Assembly: GCF_004310335.1 (NCBI RefSeq)
Contig: NZ_SIRS01000002.1
Span: forward strand, 372,001-436,000
DNA length: 64,000 bases
Source of the DNA: Hyunsoonleella pacifica
Lineage (GTDB): Bacteria; Bacteroidota; Bacteroidia; Flavobacteriales; Flavobacteriaceae
Direction of reading: 5' to 3'
Positions 44,663-54,144 of this stretch are shown piece after piece (the first letter of the stretch is position 1; each line of letters begins with the position of its first letter). A program made the position numbers and the translations under genes. A model generated the notes under the pieces. The model was not told the origin of the DNA and made no database searches. It worked only from the letters and a program-made list of their open reading frames with translations.

Positions 44663-46183
44663 ATGTCTAAGCGAAGAATAGAAATAATGGATACGACATT
44701 AAGGGATGGGGAGCAAACCTCCACTGTGTCGTTTTCAGCATCTGAAAAACTAACAATAGCGAAACTTTTACTTGAAGAATTAAAGGTAGATCGTATTGAG
44801 ATTGCTTCGGCTAGAGTTTCAGAAGGTGAGTTTCAAGCGGTAAAAGACATTACAGATTGGGCTGCTGAAAACAATTACCTCGATAAGGTAGAAGTGTTGA
44901 CTTTTGTAGATAAGGGTGTTTCCATTCAGTGGATGAAAGAGGCAGGTGCTAAGGTTCAAAACCTATTAACTAAAGGTTCATTAAATCATTTAACTCATCA
45001 GCTTAAAAAGACTTCTAATCAGCATTTTAAAGAGATAAAGGAAACGATAGCCTTAGCTGCGAACCATGATATTATTACTAATGTATATTTGGAAGATTGG
45101 AGTAATGGCATGCGCAATTCTAAAGATTATGTATATGAGTTTTTAGAGTTTTTAAGTACTCAAAAAGTAGCTAGAATAATGCTCCCCGATACTTTAGGCG
45201 TTTTAACTCCTGAAGAATCGTATACTTTTGTTAAGGAGATAAAAGACAAATATCCAAACTTACATTTTGATTTTCATGCACATAATGATTATGATTTGGG
45301 GGTGGCAAATGCTATTGAAGGTTTAAAAGCCGGTGCAGATGGCTTACACTTAACGGTAAATGGTATGGGAGAGCGTGCAGGAAATGCACCTATGAGTAGT
45401 ACTATTGCCGTAATTAATGATTTTATGCCTGATATTGAAATGGGTGTTAATGAAAAGGTACTTTATACGGTAAGTAAGCTGGTAGAGAATTTTTCTGGGG
45501 TTATGATTCCTGCAAATAAGCCTATTGTTGGTGCAAATGTGTTTACGCAAACGGCTGGAATTCATGCAGATGGCGACAATAAAAAGAACCTGTATTTTAG
45601 TGATTTAATGCCGGAGCGTTTTGGTAGAAAGCGTCAGTATGCTTTAGGTAAAGCGTCTGGTAAAGCAAATATCCAAAAAAATTTACAACAATTAGGTTTA
45701 CAGCTTAATGATGAAGATTTAAAGAAAGTTACCCAACGTATTATAGAACTTGGCGATAAAAAACAAGTGGTTACCAAAGAGGATTTACCATATATAATTT
45801 CTGATGTGCTGGACAGAACCTACGAAGAAAAGATAACGGTAAACTCTTATGTGTTAACACATTCTAAAGGTTTAAAACCTTCTACAACTGTATCTATTAC
45901 TATAGAAGATGAAACCTTTGAAGAAAATGCTCAGGGAGACGGACAGTATGATGCATTTATGAATGCTGTTAAAACGATTTTTAAAAGAAAAAAAATAGAG
46001 CTTCCAAATTTAATTGATTACGCGGTTAGGATTCCTCCGGGGAGTAATTCTGATGCCTTATGTGAAACGATTATTACTTGGAAAAATGCTGAAAAAGAAT
46101 TTAAAACGCGTGGTTTAGATAGTGATCAAACGGTTTCTGCTATTAAAGCTACTGAGAAGATGTTGAATATTGTAGTAAGTTGA
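44663..46183 (+). CDS. leuA: 2-isopropylmalate synthase family protein
   Basis: Condenses acetyl-CoA with a 2-oxo acid. 506 residues. N-terminal MDTTLRDGEQTSTVSFS with the metal Asp; HDYDLGVANAIEGL-type region as FHAHNDYDLGVANA; GMGERAGNAPMS; a C-terminal regulatory domain from about 385 to 506 (SYVLTHSKGLKPSTTVSI). Position between leuD and leuB supports 2-isopropylmalate synthase. It belongs to the divergent LeuA/CimA branch, so citramalate synthase activity cannot be ruled out. Confidence 0.88.
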   Translation: MSKRRIEIMDTTLRDGEQTSTVSFSASEKLTIAKLLLEELKVDRIEIASARVSEGEFQAVKDITDWAAENNYLDKVEVLTFVDKGVSIQWMKEAGAKVQNLLTKGSLNHLTHQLKKTSNQHFKEIKETIALAANHDIITNVYLEDWSNGMRNSKDYVYEFLEFLSTQKVARIMLPDTLGVLTPEESYTFVKEIKDKYPNLHFDFHAHNDYDLGVANAIEGLKAGADGLHLTVNGMGERAGNAPMSSTIAVINDFMPDIEMGVNEKVLYTVSKLVENFSGVMIPANKPIVGANVFTQTAGIHADGDNKKNLYFSDLMPERFGRKRQYALGKASGKANIQKNLQQLGLQLNDEDLKKVTQRIIELGDKKQVVTKEDLPYIISDVLDRTYEEKITVNSYVLTHSKGLKPSTTVSITIEDETFEENAQGDGQYDAFMNAVKTIFKRKKIELPNLIDYAVRIPPGSNSDALCETIITWKNAEKEFKTRGLDSDQTVSAIKATEKMLNIVVS

Positions 46184-46307
46184 TGTGTTGAATTGTTGAT
46201 TTGTGGAATCGCTTAATTGTTACACTAGAAACCCGATTAAACAGTTAAACGCATAAACAGTTACACGATTAATTAAAAAGAATAAATAAAGATTAAATTA
46301 CATATAA
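46184..46307. repeat. AT-rich spacer with repeated motifs between leuA and leuB
   Basis: Contains GATTAAACAGTTAAACGCAT and AAACAGTTACACGATTAA as near-direct repeats, and GCTTAATTGTTACACTAG upstream as a partial inverse. No gene. Confidence 0.45.
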
Positions 46308-47363
46308 ATGAAATTAAACATAGCCCTTTTAGCTGGAGACGGCATAGGACCTGAAGTGATAGACCAAGCAGTGAAAGTAAGTGATGCTGTGGCTGCAAAA
46401 TTTGGACATGAAATTAATTGGAAACCAGCCTTAACGGGTGCTGCCGCTATTGACGCTGTTGGGGAACCTTATCCTGATGAAACCCATGAGATTTGTAAAA
46501 GTAGCGATGCTGTGTTATTTGGAGCTATTGGTCATCCTAAATTTGATAATGATCCATCTGCAAAAGTGCGTCCGGAGCAGGGATTGTTGAAAATGCGTAA
46601 GGCTTTGGGCTTGTTTGCTAATGTACGACCAACTTTTACATTTCCGTCGTTATTGGACAAGTCACCTTTAAAAAAGGAACGTATCGAGGGCACTGATTTG
46701 GTGTTTTTACGTGAATTGACTGGTGGTATTTACTTTGGAGAAAAGGGTAGAAGAGAAGAAGGTGAAACGGCTTTTGACAACTGTGTGTACACCAGAGCAG
46801 AAGTACAACGTTTGGCTAAAAAGGGGTTTGAATTGGCGATGGCTCGTGGTAAAAAATTATGCTGCGTGGATAAAGCGAATGTACTGGAAACATCTAGACT
46901 TTGGAGAGAAACGGTACAGGCTATGGAAACCGATTATCCTGAAGTTGAAGTGAGCTACGAGTTTGTTGATGCTGTAGCCATGCGTTTGGTACAATGGCCA
47001 AATAGCTACGACGTGTTAATTACTGAAAACTTGTTTGGAGATATTTTAACGGATGAAGCTTCTGTGATTTCTGGATCTATGGGATTAATGCCAAGTGCAT
47101 CTTTAGGATCGGATATTGGTTTGTTTGAGCCTATCCATGGATCTTACCCACAGGCTACTGGTTTAAATATTGCAAACCCAATGGCAACAGTACTTTCTGC
47201 TGCTATGATGTTTGAGAACTTTAGTTTACAAGCCGAAGGTAAAGCTATTAGAGATGCTGTAAATAGCGCCCTAGAAAAAGGTATGGTAACTGAAGATTTA
47301 GCTGATGGAGGTACCTCGTATGGTACTAGCGAAGTTGGTGATTGGTTGGCTGCTAATATTTAA
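46308..47363 (+). CDS. leuB: 3-isopropylmalate dehydrogenase
   Basis: NAD-dependent oxidative decarboxylation giving 2-oxoisocaproate. 351 residues. LLAGDGIGPEVIDQA, the substrate-binding Arg set in RPEQGLLKMRKALGLFANVRP, DKANVLETSRLWRE, NLFGDILTDEASVISGSMGL and FEPIHGSYP. Last gene of the leu cluster; a strong terminator follows. Confidence 0.97.
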   Translation: MKLNIALLAGDGIGPEVIDQAVKVSDAVAAKFGHEINWKPALTGAAAIDAVGEPYPDETHEICKSSDAVLFGAIGHPKFDNDPSAKVRPEQGLLKMRKALGLFANVRPTFTFPSLLDKSPLKKERIEGTDLVFLRELTGGIYFGEKGRREEGETAFDNCVYTRAEVQRLAKKGFELAMARGKKLCCVDKANVLETSRLWRETVQAMETDYPEVEVSYEFVDAVAMRLVQWPNSYDVLITENLFGDILTDEASVISGSMGLMPSASLGSDIGLFEPIHGSYPQATGLNIANPMATVLSAAMMFENFSLQAEGKAIRDAVNSALEKGMVTEDLADGGTSYGTSEVGDWLAANI

Positions 47364-47387
47364 ACTTTACTAGGATAAATATATTTA

Positions 47388-47427
47388 GACCTTTCAGGTT
47401 TCAAAAAACCTGAAAGGTCTTTTTTTG
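47388..47427 (+). terminator. Terminator of the leu operon
   Basis: AGACCTTTCAGGTTT / AAACCTGAAAGGTCT, a perfect 15-pair stem with a four-base loop and seven T. It lies 24 bases after leuB, between convergent genes. Confidence 0.9.
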
Positions 47428-48471
47428 TTATTTATTTTTGTTTATGAAGGCGATTACTGTTTCAGAAAATAGTTGGGGTTCTGAAAACATTGGGGAATGT
47501 CCAGATTGTTCAAAAATCACCAATTCTTTTTCGGTTGAACCTAAGTTATCAAAAGATTCTTGTGCAAATGCTATTGGCACTATCATATCATGTTTTCCCC
47601 AAATGGTTAGGGAAGGAATTGTTATTTCTGAAAACTGATCTGTGAGATCGATATTTTCAAATAAGTCTTCATCTAGAATGGATTGTGTTTTTAGCATATT
47701 CCAAATTAACGTTAAAACGTTATACTTATAAATAGTTTTGCCATCTAGATTTTCCTGTTTGTTGATAAGCCCTGAGTCTTCAAGTTTTTCTTCGGCGATA
47801 AACGCTTCACTATTCAACCTATATGCATCATCAATATTCTTGTATTCTTGAGGTGTGTTGTTTGCAAGATCAATAACAGAATTCCAATATTCAACATGAT
47901 TTCCCAATGCTATTTGTTCGTTGCCCACTCTTTTAAAATTATCAATATAGCCCTTGTATAAACCTTTGGTGTTACCAGAGCCGTCTACATTAATCCACCC
48001 TAAAAAGGGGCTTTGGTCTTTAAGCAAGGTCGCTGGTCCTAATGTACCACCCCAACTATGTCCCATTAGAAATAATTTAGAATCCTTTCCATATTTATGT
48101 TGAATCACTTTTACAAGTGCTAAAACATCTTCAGCCATAATATCAATACTGATTCCGCTTTCTGAATAGTTACCTTGCGACATCCCTGATCCTCTTTGAT
48201 CAAAATAGACAACAGCACATTCTTTTTCTATTTCACTTTTAATTGTAGCGTTTCTGTAGCTTAATCCAAAGCCTCCAGGACCTCCATGAAGGATTATAAG
48301 AAAAACTTTTTCTGAGGCATTGCCATGTATATAAGCAGGCATATCCGCATTTTCATGACGTACAAACATGGTTTCATTTAAGTTGTTTAAATTCTCATCA
48401 TTAGAACATGAAAAGGAGGTACATATAACAACTATTAGTACTAATGTATATCTATTTATTATTTTTTTCAT
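47428..48471 (-). CDS. Alpha/beta hydrolase lipoprotein (proline iminopeptidase-like)
   Basis: 347 residues. Lipoprotein signal with lipobox CTSFSC (Cys at about 22). S33-type alpha/beta hydrolase: oxyanion HGGPGGFG, DQRGSG, nucleophile Ser in GHSWGG, Asp in WGKHDMIVP and His in SGHSPMF. Likely an exported aminopeptidase or esterase. Its ATG overlaps the stop of the upstream gene by four bases, so the two are probably cotranslated. Confidence 0.88.
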   Translation of the reverse strand: MKKIINRYTLVLIVVICTSFSCSNDENLNNLNETMFVRHENADMPAYIHGNASEKVFLIILHGGPGGFGLSYRNATIKSEIEKECAVVYFDQRGSGMSQGNYSESGISIDIMAEDVLALVKVIQHKYGKDSKLFLMGHSWGGTLGPATLLKDQSPFLGWINVDGSGNTKGLYKGYIDNFKRVGNEQIALGNHVEYWNSVIDLANNTPQEYKNIDDAYRLNSEAFIAEEKLEDSGLINKQENLDGKTIYKYNVLTLIWNMLKTQSILDEDLFENIDLTDQFSEITIPSLTIWGKHDMIVPIAFAQESFDNLGSTEKELVIFEQSGHSPMFSEPQLFSETVIAFINKNK

Positions 48472-49118
48472 CTCTTTTTTTTCTTTTTGAAATTAAACCG
48501 GTATCCATATTGAAAATTAAAACTTGGTAAAGCTCCTGCGTTGTATGGAGTTCGTAGCATAAAGTTTATGTTAAAATAACGTCCTGTTATTTTTTTACCA
48601 GGTCTTTGTTTTCCAATTCCTATGGAAATAGATGGCGCATAGTATCCTCTTCCTGGAAGAAAAACTTTTGATACGTTGTCTCCATTAACTTCGTATGTTT
48701 CTGGTAAAAAAGAGCGATAATAGCCCAAAGGGTTGAATTCAATACTAAATTCTTTTCCTTTTTTATTGATACGTCTCCAAGTAAGTCCATAATTTGTAAA
48801 AATTCCAGTATCAGTAGAGGTAGAAAAGTTGGTAGTAAAACCTAAATTACCATTTAGCAAAAACTGATGCGTATTTGTTCTTTCTTTGCCTCTTTTATTT
48901 TTTGTTTTTATTGTTTCTTTTAGAAGGTATTCTGAACCAAAACTTAAACCGTTGTTCCAAAAGATATTTCCAGAATAGGCTATCTTGAATTCGGTTCTTT
49001 CTAAAAATGATTTTGAGGAGAGCTTGGGTGGTTCTTTAGTTGTTTCTAGGTTTTGTGTAAATCCTATTCTCCAGAATAGTATTAAACACATGCAGAGTAA
49101 TCGTAGTTTTAATTGCAT
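48468..49118 (-). CDS. Outer-membrane or secreted protein, unknown
   Basis: 216 residues with a signal peptide (MQLKLRLLCMCLILFWRIGFTQ). The rest has alternating hydrophobic/polar strands ending in aromatic residues (FQFLLNGNLGFTTNF, GIFTNYGLTWRRI, YYAPSISIGIGKQ, RYFNINFMLRTPY) and a final FNFQYGYRFNF, consistent with a small beta-barrel. No family recognised. Overlaps the hydrolase gene by four bases. Confidence 0.65.
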   Translation of the reverse strand: MQLKLRLLCMCLILFWRIGFTQNLETTKEPPKLSSKSFLERTEFKIAYSGNIFWNNGLSFGSEYLLKETIKTKNKRGKERTNTHQFLLNGNLGFTTNFSTSTDTGIFTNYGLTWRRINKKGKEFSIEFNPLGYYRSFLPETYEVNGDNVSKVFLPGRGYYAPSISIGIGKQRPGKKITGRYFNINFMLRTPYNAGALPSFNFQYGYRFNFKKKKKR

Positions 49119-49264
49119 ATATATAAGTTATGATTGATGGCGTAAAACTATCTTTATAACTTATCTTTATCTGTTAAAGTATGCGTAATTAAAAATTAAC
49201 AAAATCACAAAAAACCTTACTACATCTAGTTTTATTATGATATTGTTAACTTAATAGTGATTTT

Positions 49265-50533
49265 CTATGTATTTGAGAACTTAGTGGGTAACTCAAAAAT
49301 CTCTAAATCAAAATAAGAGACTGAAGCAAGCACATGATCAAAAATATCAGCCATAATATATTCGTAATTTACCCAACGTTTATCAGAACTAAAGGCATAA
49401 ATTTCTATGGGTAATCCTTGGGGAGTAGGCGCAAGTTGACGTACCATAATGGTCATATCCTTATTAATTGCAGAATGGTTTTCTATGTATGTTTGGATAT
49501 ATTTTCTAAAAACTCCAATATTAGTTAAGTTTCTGCCGTTTATGGCTATAGCTTTGTTGATATTATTGTTTTTATTGTATTTAGAAATATCATTTTGTCT
49601 TGCTTCTAAATATGGTGTTAACAATTCAATTTTTTTAAGATTTTCAATATCATTTTCTAATAGACATTTTATAGAATCTTGTTTGATGTTTAAAGCTCTT
49701 TTAATTCGCCGTCCTTCAGAACTAGTCATTCCTCTCCAATTCTTGAAAGACTCAGATATAAGGGCGTAGGTGGGGATAGTTGTTATTGTTTTATCAAAAT
49801 TTTGAACTTTAACAGTTGCTAACGTAATTTCAGTAACATCTCCATCGGCTCCGTATTTTTCAAAAGTAATCCAATCACCAATGCGTACCATATCATTTAT
49901 AGACACTTGGATACTTGCAACAAAGCCTAGGATTGTATCTTTAAATACTAAGATGATAACGGCAGAAATAGCACCTAATCCAGTTAAGAATTTTAAAAAT
50001 GGAATACCCGTAATTATTGCTATTGCAGACATTATGCCGCCTAACCAAGCAAAAATCATAAAAACCTGAATGTAACTGTCTATAGGTTTATCTTTAAATC
50101 TAGGTAGTGTTTTTAAATAGTCTTTTAGCGTATTTAATATGCTTCTGGCTATCCAAAGTGTTAATATAATAGCAAATACTTTTAGCCCTTTTTCTATGAT
50201 ATTTTCAAAGTCTCCAAAATCAATAAATACATCTGGAACAAATTCTATAGCAACTAAAAGCGGGATAATATGCGCAATATTTGTTGGCACTTTATTGGAT
50301 ATAAGCAAGTCATCAAAATTGGTTTTAGAACGCTTTGCAAACTGGGAAAATGTACCTGTTAGTAATTTTCTAATAATAATATCTATAAGGAAAATTACAA
50401 TTAATAATCCAACAAGAAGAATAAGCATGTTTAGGTATTGAGCAGATTGTTCTGAAATACCTAATTCAATGAGTTTTTCAAAAATCCAGTGTTTTAAACC
50501 TGTTGCGTCTTCAGTAACGTTTTCTTGAATCAT
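49265..50533 (-). CDS. Large MscS-type mechanosensitive channel
   Basis: 422 residues. N-terminal membrane helices (about 30-52, 75-100, 110-130, 150-200), then the MscS pore/beta domain: FLTGLGAISAVIILVFKDTI, NDMVRIGDWITFEKYGADG, TTIPTYALISESFKNWRG. Belongs to the YbdG/YnaI-like branch rather than MscS itself. Gates slowly or under special conditions in characterised relatives. It touches the DUF3817 gene by one base and is likely cotranscribed. Confidence 0.92.
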   Translation of the reverse strand: MIQENVTEDATGLKHWIFEKLIELGISEQSAQYLNMLILLVGLLIVIFLIDIIIRKLLTGTFSQFAKRSKTNFDDLLISNKVPTNIAHIIPLLVAIEFVPDVFIDFGDFENIIEKGLKVFAIILTLWIARSILNTLKDYLKTLPRFKDKPIDSYIQVFMIFAWLGGIMSAIAIITGIPFLKFLTGLGAISAVIILVFKDTILGFVASIQVSINDMVRIGDWITFEKYGADGDVTEITLATVKVQNFDKTITTIPTYALISESFKNWRGMTSSEGRRIKRALNIKQDSIKCLLENDIENLKKIELLTPYLEARQNDISKYNKNNNINKAIAINGRNLTNIGVFRKYIQTYIENHSAINKDMTIMVRQLAPTPQGLPIEIYAFSSDKRWVNYEYIMADIFDHVLASVSYFDLEIFELPTKFSNT

Positions 50534-50820
50534 TAGGCAGATTTTAAATATTTTCTATCAATGTAGAAAGTGCCAAATGGTATAATTGCAGCTATTAGTA
50601 CAATTGCAAAGGTTTTATTATCCCATTTAAACTCTGGTTTTATTAGTGCCGCTAAAGCAATATAAGCCACAAATAATAGTCCATGAGGCATACCTAAGAG
50701 TTTAACATATTGTGGATCATCTAAAAGGTATTTTATTGGTGTAGCAATAAAAAGTAATAGAATATAGGATATGCCTTCTAAGAAAGCTACTATTCTGAAT
50801 ATATTTAAAAATGAAAACAT
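50533..50820 (-). CDS. DUF3817 membrane protein
   Basis: 95 residues, three membrane segments. The DUF3817 pattern is clear: FRIVAFLEGISYILLLF, PHGLLFVAYIALAAL, and a final FAIVLIAAIIPFGTFYIDRK. The central His in MPHG is conserved in the family. Function unknown. It overlaps the channel gene by one base at its stop codon. Confidence 0.9.
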   Translation of the reverse strand: MFSFLNIFRIVAFLEGISYILLLFIATPIKYLLDDPQYVKLLGMPHGLLFVAYIALAALIKPEFKWDNKTFAIVLIAAIIPFGTFYIDRKYLKSA

Positions 50821-50883
50821 TATTGATATTTTACTGCAAAAGTAGAGCAGAACAATAACAAAATACTATGATTTAAGATTTTT

Positions 50884-51501
50884 TTATAATGCATTAAAAA
50901 TGATAAGACCATAAATAGCAAAACGCACTAAACGTAACGATCCAAATAATACAACATTTTTAAATGGGAATTTTATAATACCTGCCGCAATACAAGAGAT
51001 TGAAAAGGGTAACGGTAGTAATGCACCAACAATTATTAAAAATCCACCCCATTTCTTTGAGTTCTTTAACTGCTTTTGCATTTTAACTTCAAGGTGGTTA
51101 TGTACTGAAGGAATTTTAGTAATCATTTTTCCCAAATGATAAGCTAATAAACCTGCAGTGTAAGACAGTACAGCTAGGATACTTAAGTACCCCCAAGGGT
51201 TTGGCATTTTCCCAGACCATGCTATGAATATTTCTGGTGGAATTAAACCAAGTAGTGTTTCAGATACAAAGAAAAAGCTTAATACGCCTTGAGATGGTAG
51301 TATTTCTGTTAACTTTACTAAAGCGTCATTAATATTAAAGAAGTGATTTATTATGTAAATAACTATAATGGCTCCGGCAATATATGGTAATGCCTTTTTT
51401 ACAGCTTGCCATACAAATGTATAAAAGCCAGTGTAGGTGTAGTATTGATGAAGTAACTGAAGCTTAGATTTGCCAGTTTTGGTTTTTTGTTTCTCTTTCA
51501 T
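50884..51501 (-). CDS. VTT/YqaA-like membrane protein
   Basis: 205 residues with a basic N-terminus and five or so membrane segments (IAGAIIVIYIINHFF, LLGLIPPEIFIAWSG, LSILAVLSYTAGLLAYHLG, GGFLIIVGALLPLPFSISCIAAGI, LFGSLRLVRFAIYGLIIF). The E-x-PPE and GALLPLP elements place it in the VTT/DedA-like superfamily, which includes polyprenyl-phosphate or lipid flippases. Specific substrate not assignable. Confidence 0.8.
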   Translation of the reverse strand: MKEKQKTKTGKSKLQLLHQYYTYTGFYTFVWQAVKKALPYIAGAIIVIYIINHFFNINDALVKLTEILPSQGVLSFFFVSETLLGLIPPEIFIAWSGKMPNPWGYLSILAVLSYTAGLLAYHLGKMITKIPSVHNHLEVKMQKQLKNSKKWGGFLIIVGALLPLPFSISCIAAGIIKFPFKNVVLFGSLRLVRFAIYGLIIFNAL

Positions 51502-51602
51502 AAAACTTTTATCACAACGGGATCAAATATAAGTTTCTAGGGTATTATTTTAAAATTTTAAATGTTAATTAGCTATAGTTTAACAGCTTTTTTAAATAAA
51601 GA

Positions 51603-51628
51603 ATCCGATGAATAAACATTCATCGGAT
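51603..51628. terminator. Hairpin after the T9SS cargo gene
   Basis: ATCCGATGAAT / ATTCATCGGAT, a perfect 11-pair stem with a four-base loop, 28 bases past the stop of the minus-strand gene. The T tract on that strand is interrupted. Confidence 0.65.
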
Positions 51629-51656
51629 ATATTTTGTTTTTTAACTATATAAGTTT

Positions 51657-52667
51657 TTATAATTTGACAAACTTCTCAGTAAAATTTAAGTTGCCGTCCA
51701 TAGCAGTAATCATATAAATTCCACTTTTTAAATCACTAACATCAATAGTTTGTTTTGGTTTTTGAATGCTTATTTCACGAATGGCCTTACCTAGTATATT
51801 TCTTAGGATTAATTTGCCTTTGTAATTTGAGAAATTACTAATCTCTATTTTATCAATAGCTGGATTAGGATATAGCTTTATGCCGTTCACTATATATTTA
51901 TCATCTGTAGAAAGCGTTGAACATGATGACTCACTATTTGTTAGACTAAAAGCATTACTATCACTTACATCGGTTCTACGCAATACCATTTTATCCATAA
52001 AAAAGAAGCTTGATCTTGCGTCAACAATTATGGAATAGTTACCTGGGTTATCAAATGTTGCCCAGATAAATCTAAAAGAATCTCCATCATTAGTATTAGT
52101 AACAAACCCCCAACGTTGTTCTACTGGTAAATTTACAGGATGTCTATTCATAAAAGCTTTGAAATATCCTGATGTACTCGAGCCTTCCGGACAATCTCTG
52201 TCAGGATTACTAGTACAACTTGGTCTAGGCTCAACTACTTGAGTAGAAGTTGCACTACTTTGTTTGGTAGCATAAAAGTCATCAGCAACTATACGTAACC
52301 ATGCATCGTTGTGTTCGCCTCCAGAAGTTCCTGTACCTATGCGTCCTCGCCATGCAAGTCTGTATGTACCGGGATTATTAATTTTGATATTGTAAGTTAT
52401 AGGGGCGCCTGTTAACGCTGAAAATGATTGAGCACCATCCCAATAAATATAAGTAATTGTTGACCCAGATAAATTTGGATCAGCTTCACTCCCTGTCTTC
52501 CAGTTTGATCCATTAGGTAAAATACCAGATTCCATTTCAATAGTTAGTAATCCATTTTGTTCTTCAAAAGGCAATGTTCCATCACAAGTTGCAGTTTGAG
52601 CTGATAATTGTAAACTAATAATTGATAGTAAGAGTACAAGAAAATAGGTAAGTGTAGTTTTTTTCAT
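51657..52667 (-). CDS. T9SS type A secreted protein with carbohydrate-binding-like domain
   Basis: 336 residues. Signal peptide (MKKTTLTYFLVLLLSIISLQ...). A jelly-roll-like domain begins IEMESGILPNGSNWKTG and contains NPGTYRLAWRGRIGTG, similar to CBM6/malectin-type modules, with several Cys likely in disulphides. The last 70 residues form a T9SS type A sorting domain: LYPNPAIDKIEISN, LRNILGKAIREI, DVSDLKSGIYMIT. Secretion would depend on the system that PorX regulates. Lies 86 bases after thrC. Confidence 0.88.
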   Translation of the reverse strand: MKKTTLTYFLVLLLSIISLQLSAQTATCDGTLPFEEQNGLLTIEMESGILPNGSNWKTGSEADPNLSGSTITYIYWDGAQSFSALTGAPITYNIKINNPGTYRLAWRGRIGTGTSGGEHNDAWLRIVADDFYATKQSSATSTQVVEPRPSCTSNPDRDCPEGSSTSGYFKAFMNRHPVNLPVEQRWGFVTNTNDGDSFRFIWATFDNPGNYSIIVDARSSFFFMDKMVLRRTDVSDSNAFSLTNSESSCSTLSTDDKYIVNGIKLYPNPAIDKIEISNFSNYKGKLILRNILGKAIREISIQKPKQTIDVSDLKSGIYMITAMDGNLNFTEKFVKL

Positions 52668-52753
52668 TGCTAAATTTTTTATGTTGCAATTTCAGATAAT
52701 TGATGAATTAAACCATCATGAGGTATCCTGTACTTTCTTTGTTTTTCAAGTAT

Positions 52754-54043
52754 TTACAGTAGAAAATCCTTTAAATCTTGATAATTTGAAATTTGAGTAG
52801 CTACTTTTGGTTTTCCTATAACCGCTTTTATTTGTTTAGGCAAAACTTGTTCTTCTTTAATAGTATCTTCAACAACATCTAAAAACTTAGTTGGGTGTGC
52901 TGTTTCTAGAAATATGCAATGCGCATTTGGGTGCTCTTTTAAGTAAGATTTGCAACCTAAATACCCAACAGCTCCATGCGGATCAGCAACATAGTTGTAA
53001 TTGTTATATATCTCTAGCATAGCTTCTTTAGTTTCTTCATCAGTAAAACTGTAAGAAGATAAATTATGCTTTAAAGTTTCGAACTGATTTTTATAAATCT
53101 CTTGAATTCGTATAAAATTGCTAGGAGCACCAACATCCATAGCATTGCTTATGGTTTGTATAGATGGTTTTGGCTCGTATAATTGAGATATTAAATAGCG
53201 TGTTACAACATTATTAACGTTATTTGATGCTATAAAATGCTTAATAGGAAGTCCTAATTGTTGCGCCATCATACCTGCACAAATATTTCCAAAATTACCA
53301 CTAGGCACTGAAAATACAATATCATCATATTGTTTGTGCAACTGTTTATAGGCAAATATAAAATAGAATAGTTGTGGTAACCAACGTGCTACATTTATAG
53401 AGTTTGCAGAAGTTAATTGCATTTTACTGGTTAATTCTTCATCGAGAAATGCAGTTTTTACCATGGCTTGACAATCGTCAAATGTGCCATTTACTTCTAA
53501 TGCTTTTATATTTTGGCCAAGTGTTGTTAATTGTTTTTCTTGTATATCGCTAACTTTTCCACTAGGATACAAAATCACAACATTAACACCTTTAACTCCA
53601 AGGAAACCATTTGCTACAGCACCACCAGTATCTCCTGAAGTAGCTACTAAAACTGTTACTTCTTCATTATTATTTTGGTTGAAATGTCCCAAACAACGCG
53701 CCATAAAGCGTGCTCCTACATCTTTAAATGCCATAGTTGGTCCATGAAATAATTCTAATGTAGATATATTATCATTTAGCTTTACAACAGGAAAATCAAA
53801 GGATAATGTTTCTTCAACAATAGTTTTTAAAATATCCTCTGGAATTTCAGGAGTTACAAATTGTTTTATAGCTTCAAACGCTATTTCAGTATAAGATAAA
53901 TTATCTAAATTATCCCAAAACGACTGGGAAAGGGGCGTGATATTTTCAGGGAAGTATAAGCCTTTATCTGGAGCTAACCCTTTAATAACAGCATTTTTAA
54001 ATGTTGAATCTGCTGCTTGTTTGTTTAATGAATAATAATTCAT
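52754..54043 (-). CDS. thrC: Threonine synthase
   Basis: PLP-dependent last step of threonine synthesis from phosphohomoserine. 429 residues. N-terminal MNYYSLNKQAADSTFKNAV, PLP Lys in HGPTMAFKDVGARF, VATSGDTGGAVANGF and SGNFGNICAGMMA. Third gene of thrA-B-C, separated from thrB by 101 bases. Confidence 0.97.
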   Translation of the reverse strand: MNYYSLNKQAADSTFKNAVIKGLAPDKGLYFPENITPLSQSFWDNLDNLSYTEIAFEAIKQFVTPEIPEDILKTIVEETLSFDFPVVKLNDNISTLELFHGPTMAFKDVGARFMARCLGHFNQNNNEEVTVLVATSGDTGGAVANGFLGVKGVNVVILYPSGKVSDIQEKQLTTLGQNIKALEVNGTFDDCQAMVKTAFLDEELTSKMQLTSANSINVARWLPQLFYFIFAYKQLHKQYDDIVFSVPSGNFGNICAGMMAQQLGLPIKHFIASNNVNNVVTRYLISQLYEPKPSIQTISNAMDVGAPSNFIRIQEIYKNQFETLKHNLSSYSFTDEETKEAMLEIYNNYNYVADPHGAVGYLGCKSYLKEHPNAHCIFLETAHPTKFLDVVEDTIKEEQVLPKQIKAVIGKPKVATQISNYQDLKDFLL

Positions 54044-54144
54044 AAGTTGTTGAAATAACCGAATACAGAAAATGAAAAATCATTTACTGGAATCGGATTT
54101 AGTTGTATAATGTTATTTCTTTTATTGTCGAAATAATCTGTTAT

